NCBI GenBank assembly: GCA_946187025.1
Contig: CAMHPM010000103.1
Span: forward strand, 1-6,202
Source of the DNA: an uncultured Prevotellaceae bacterium
Lineage (GTDB): Bacteria > Bacteroidota > Bacteroidia > Bacteroidales > Bacteroidaceae
Direction: 5' to 3'
Length of the DNA: 6,202 nucleotides
In this document: in pieces, positions 5,325-6,202 of the stretch
How the letters are laid out: every line of letters begins with the position of its first letter
How positions within the stretch are numbered: position 1 is the first letter of the stretch
Translations under genes and position numbers: made by a program
Notes under the pieces: generated by a model
Seen by the model: only the letters and a program-made list of their open reading frames with translations
The model's database searches: none
Told to the model about the DNA's origin: nothing

Positions 5325-6107
5325 ATGACACATGAAGTAATAACAAGTATGCAGAATGCAAGCATAAAGCGCCTGCTGCAGTTGCAACAAAAATCGTCGG
5401 AGCGACGCAAGGCAAAGCTGTTTGTGGTCGAAGGCCGGCGCGAGCTGCAACACTGCATCGATGCAGGATACGAGCTCGACACGGTGTTCTGGTGCGAACA
5501 GATTCAGCCCGACCTGCCCTTTCCCCAGAACCGCTACAAGCTGCTGAGGGTGTCGGCCGAGGTGTATGAGAAGATTGCATACCGCGGCACGACCGAGGGA
5601 CTTATGGCACAAGTGGTGGCACGACAGCGCACCCTGGCAGACATCAGTCTCTCGGCAAATCCACTCGTAATCGTGATTGAGTCGGTGGAGAAACCCGGAA
5701 ACATAGGCGCCGTGTTGCGCACTGCCGATGCAGCCGGAGTAGATGCCGTCGTGGTGTGCGACCCACTCACCGATATCTACAACCCCAACCTGCTGCGCAG
5801 CTCGCTCGGAGCGGCATTCACCACACCCCTTGTGGCATGCAGCAGCGACGAATGCATTGCATGGCTCAAGGCAAACAACATACAGATTCTCACCGCACAG
5901 CTGCAAGACTCACACTACTACTACAACACCGATATGACCCGACCCACTGCCATTGTGATGGGAACCGAATCGACCGGACTTACAAACCAATGGCGCACTG
6001 TAGCCGATGCCCACATCAAGATACCGATGCTCGGACAACTCGATTCGCTCAACGTCTCGGTCAGCGCCGCTATCTTAGCATTCGAGGCAGTGAGACAGCG
6101 CAATTAA
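5325..6107 (+). CDS. SpoU/TrmH-family RNA 2'-O-methyltransferase
   Basis: 260 residues, the usual length for the two-domain SpoU family. The N-terminal substrate-binding domain (about 5-100) has the typical QNASIKRLLQL...FVVEGRRELQHCI opening. The C-terminal SPOUT knot domain carries all three motifs: motif 1 EKPGNIGAVLRTADAAG (122-138, with N126 and R132), motif 2 IVMGTESTGL (210-219, E215) and motif 3 IPM...DSLNVSVSAA (233-249, S241 and N243). It should transfer a methyl group from S-adenosylmethionine to a ribose 2'-OH in rRNA or tRNA. The exact nucleotide cannot be assigned from the sequence, so I give no gene symbol. The 19-base gap after DUF3109 is purine-rich (AAAAAGAAAAAAGACAAGAC). 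It is the last gene of the cluster in this window, and no T-run hairpin terminator is seen after the stop. Confidence 0.95.
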   Translation: MTHEVITSMQNASIKRLLQLQQKSSERRKAKLFVVEGRRELQHCIDAGYELDTVFWCEQIQPDLPFPQNRYKLLRVSAEVYEKIAYRGTTEGLMAQVVARQRTLADISLSANPLVIVIESVEKPGNIGAVLRTADAAGVDAVVVCDPLTDIYNPNLLRSSLGAAFTTPLVACSSDECIAWLKANNIQILTAQLQDSHYYYNTDMTRPTAIVMGTESTGLTNQWRTVADAHIKIPMLGQLDSLNVSVSAAILAFEAVRQRN

Positions 6108-6162
6108 GAACAGACCTCACCCCAACCCTTATTCGAAGGCAGGGATACTCATGACTCATCTT

Positions 6163-6202
6163 CAATCATCATTCATCCATCAACAATCATCATTCATCCA
6201 TC
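6163..6202. repeat. 21-bp tandem repeat running into the window edge
   Basis: Bases 6163-6181 and 6184-6202 are identical over 19 positions (CAATCATCATTCATCCATC) and offset by 21, with AA between them. The second copy is cut by the window end, so the array may be longer. The unit is itself made of CATC/CATT/CATCCAT motifs. The stretch 6108-6162 before it holds no gene, terminator or promoter that I can recognise. Confidence 0.85.

Noticed and set aside
4643..5482. 279-codon open frame on the minus strand
   Set aside because: It lies opposite the DUF3109 gene, the end of the DUF4435 gene and the start of the methyltransferase, all with clear family motifs. Its translation is Ser/Cys-rich with no domain; it is a by-product of GC-rich codons on the other strand.

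Overview
The window looks like a chromosomal segment of a Bacteroidales bacterium, probably Prevotellaceae. The evidence is a TAnnTTTG-type -7 promoter box, A-rich start regions without Shine-Dalgarno sequences, and a secreted surface protein built from modules typical of that group, ending in a YNLNGQ-type C-terminal motif. This is recognition from the sequence alone; no database was searched.

Layout. Positions 1-1765 (minus strand) hold a large, AT-rich, secreted, Ig-like-domain surface protein whose last residues run off the left edge. Positions 1766-2385 form a 620-base gene-free region between divergent genes. It contains a 170-bp imperfect palindrome with 21-bp terminal inverted repeats and 13-bp flanking direct repeats (a MITE-like element), an array of about seven 11-bp tandem repeats, small hairpins, and a good -7 box in front of the rightward genes. 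Positions 2386-2736 encode a small TM2-domain membrane protein. After a GC-rich, hairpin-rich 113-base gap comes a compact rightward cluster at 2850-6107: an ABC/SMC-like AAA ATPase, a DUF4435 TOPRIM-like protein, a DUF3109 cysteine-rich protein and a SpoU/TrmH-family RNA 2'-O-methyltransferase. The gaps between these four genes are 6, 5 and 19 bases, so they are probably co-transcribed. The last 95 bases are non-coding and end in a 21-bp tandem repeat at the window edge.

How the genes may work together. The ATPase and DUF4435 proteins have the organisation of a split OLD nuclease and of the AriA/AriB pair of the PARIS anti-phage system: an ATPase sensor with intact Walker A, signature, Walker B and H-loop, next to a protein with an intact E...DxD TOPRIM acidic set. 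They could be a compact PARIS-like defence or RNA/DNA-damage module. They sit in one apparent operon with an RNA methyltransferase and a metal-binding-type protein, so a housekeeping role is equally open. The TM2 gene may be transcribed with them or may be separate. The surface protein gene is independent and divergent.
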